Assembly: GCA_913050545.1 (NCBI GenBank)
Contig: CAJWZY010000149.1
Coordinates: 1-5,980 of the forward strand
Reading direction: 5' to 3'
Origin: an uncultured bacterium
GTDB lineage: Bacteria > Planctomycetota > UBA8108
Length of the DNA: 5,980 nt
The number at the start of each line of letters is the position of its first letter. The stretch's first letter is position 1. The notes beneath the pieces were generated by a model. The model saw only the letters and a program-made list of their open reading frames with translations, did no database searches and had not been told where the DNA came from. Position numbers and translations under genes: made by a program. This document shows positions 5,224 to 5,980 of the stretch, one piece after another.

Positions 5224-5980
5224 TTGAAACCAGACAGGGGCAAATCAGCAAAGAAGCGTTCGGAGTCTTCCACGAAGACGCCGCTGCTGTCGGTCTGTTC
5301 GGACTTTGAGGTCTGTGACTCCATTCGTTCTGCCGGTGGGGGCACTGCGCGCAGCCTGGCCAAGCGCCTGGGGCTGGCGAAGTCCGACTTCAAGGCATTC
5401 ACCGAGGGGCTGCGCCGGCTGCAGGCCGAGGGCCTCATTATCAGGGTGCCGACCGAATCAAGTGGCAAGTGGGAGCTTCCCGAGAGGACGCCCCTGAAGG
5501 TCGGGCGGCTCCAGTTCGACCGGCGCGGTTCCGGCTTTTTCCGGCCGGCAGACAGGCAGGAGGATGAGCTCTTTGTTCATTCCTCCAAGATTGCCGATGC
5601 TTTTCCGGGCGACCTGGTGCTGGTGCGGATGACCTCCCGCGCACGGGGAGACCGCCTCGGGGAGGGCCGGGTCATCGAGGTGATCGAGCGCGGGAAAAAG
5701 CCGGTTCGCGGCACCTACTGGCAGGGAAAGGATGGAGGGCTGGTGGCCTGCGACGATCCTCGTATGCCTTCGGATGTCTTTATCCCGAAAGAAGGCAAAG
5801 AGAATATAAAAGATGGGCAGAGGGTCCTGGTGCGCCTGTCGAAAGGCTCCCGCGGCAGGTTCCCCCATGGCGAGATCATCCTCATCCTCACCAATGAAGA
5901 CAGCCTGGAGGCCGATTTCGCCGTCGTGCAGGCGGAGTTTGACCTGCCGATCGGGCATCCCGATGGGGTTGTCGATGAGG
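5224..5980 (+). CDS. rnr: Ribonuclease R (RNase II/RNB family), N-terminal part
   Basis: The frame is open from TTG at 5224 to the right edge, giving 252 residues. RNase R is a processive 3'-to-5' exoribonuclease that degrades structured RNA in the cytoplasm. A Lys/Ser-rich tail (1-19) precedes a winged-helix-like segment (about 22-85: TARSLAKRLGL, then LRRLQAEGLI). The first OB/cold-shock domain (about 91-150) has GRLQFDRRGSGFF, DELFVHSSKI and AFPGDLVLVR. A second OB domain (about 160-235) contains RGTYW and ACDDPRMPSDVFIP. The catalytic RNB and S1 domains lie beyond the window. The start is the first codon but one after the pilC stop. It has no good ribosome binding site, and no in-frame ATG or GTG occurs before residue 75, inside the winged helix. 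TTG with re-initiation after pilC is the best reading, with CTG at 5284 or 5287 as alternatives. RNase II is a less likely identity because of the winged-helix region. Confidence 0.85.
   Translation, partial: MKPDRGKSAKKRSESSTKTPLLSVCSDFEVCDSIRSAGGGTARSLAKRLGLAKSDFKAFTEGLRRLQAEGLIIRVPTESSGKWELPERTPLKVGRLQFDRRGSGFFRPADRQEDELFVHSSKIADAFPGDLVLVRMTSRARGDRLGEGRVIEVIERGKKPVRGTYWQGKDGGLVACDDPRMPSDVFIPKEGKENIKDGQRVLVRLSKGSRGRFPHGEIILILTNEDSLEADFAVVQAEFDLPIGHPDGVVDE

Noticed and set aside
5458..5958. 166-codon open frame on the minus strand
   Set aside because: It lies opposite the RNase R OB domains, which are clearly recognisable on the plus strand.
1..5980. Novel defence or mobile system
   Set aside because: All long plus-strand frames belong to known pilus assembly or RNA-decay families, with no mobile-element genes or CRISPR-like repeats. 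The unexplained signal is confined to the two non-coding leaders.

Overview
The window holds part of a type IV pilus / type II secretion assembly locus on the + strand, followed by the start of an RNA-turnover gene. It reads like an ordinary core-type region of a Gram-negative bacterium with moderately GC-rich DNA. I saw no transposase, integrase, CRISPR array, tRNA or rRNA. The first ATPase carries 'RQAPNIILVGEIRD' and 'AENP', and two secretion ATPases sit directly before pilC. From memory this resembles Verrucomicrobiota/Lentisphaerota and relatives, with some deltaproteobacteria as an alternative. That placement is a low-confidence inference.

Layout. Positions 2-52 are the last 16 codons of an upstream gene, possibly type I signal peptidase. 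Positions 53-293 are a 241-base leader with several strong inverted repeats, an 11-bp direct repeat of period 14, and a possible 31-codon ORF that overlaps the next start by GTGA. Positions 294-1973 encode a PilB-type assembly ATPase with a GTG start. After a 50-base gap with a small GC hairpin, 2024-3721 encodes a second GspE/PilB-family ATPase with a TTG start. Positions 3722-3972 are a 251-base gap with a terminator-like hairpin just after the second ATPase and a possible sigma70 promoter. Positions 3973-5220 encode the inner-membrane platform protein PilC/GspF (ATG start). From 5224 to the right edge is the N-terminal part of ribonuclease R, starting at TTG only three bases after the pilC stop.

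How they work together. In this machinery a cytoplasmic hexameric ATPase drives the polytopic PilC/GspF protein, which adds pilin subunits to a growing fibre. The two ATPases are diverged paralogues. They share a gap-free core, but acidic residues near the active site differ between them. Both N-terminal domains have the tandem 24-residue layout of the MshEN c-di-GMP-binding domain, in degenerate form. A signal peptidase and RNase R have no required role in the pilus, so their position may reflect co-expression only. The retraction ATPase (pilT), the pilins and the prepilin peptidase are not in this window.
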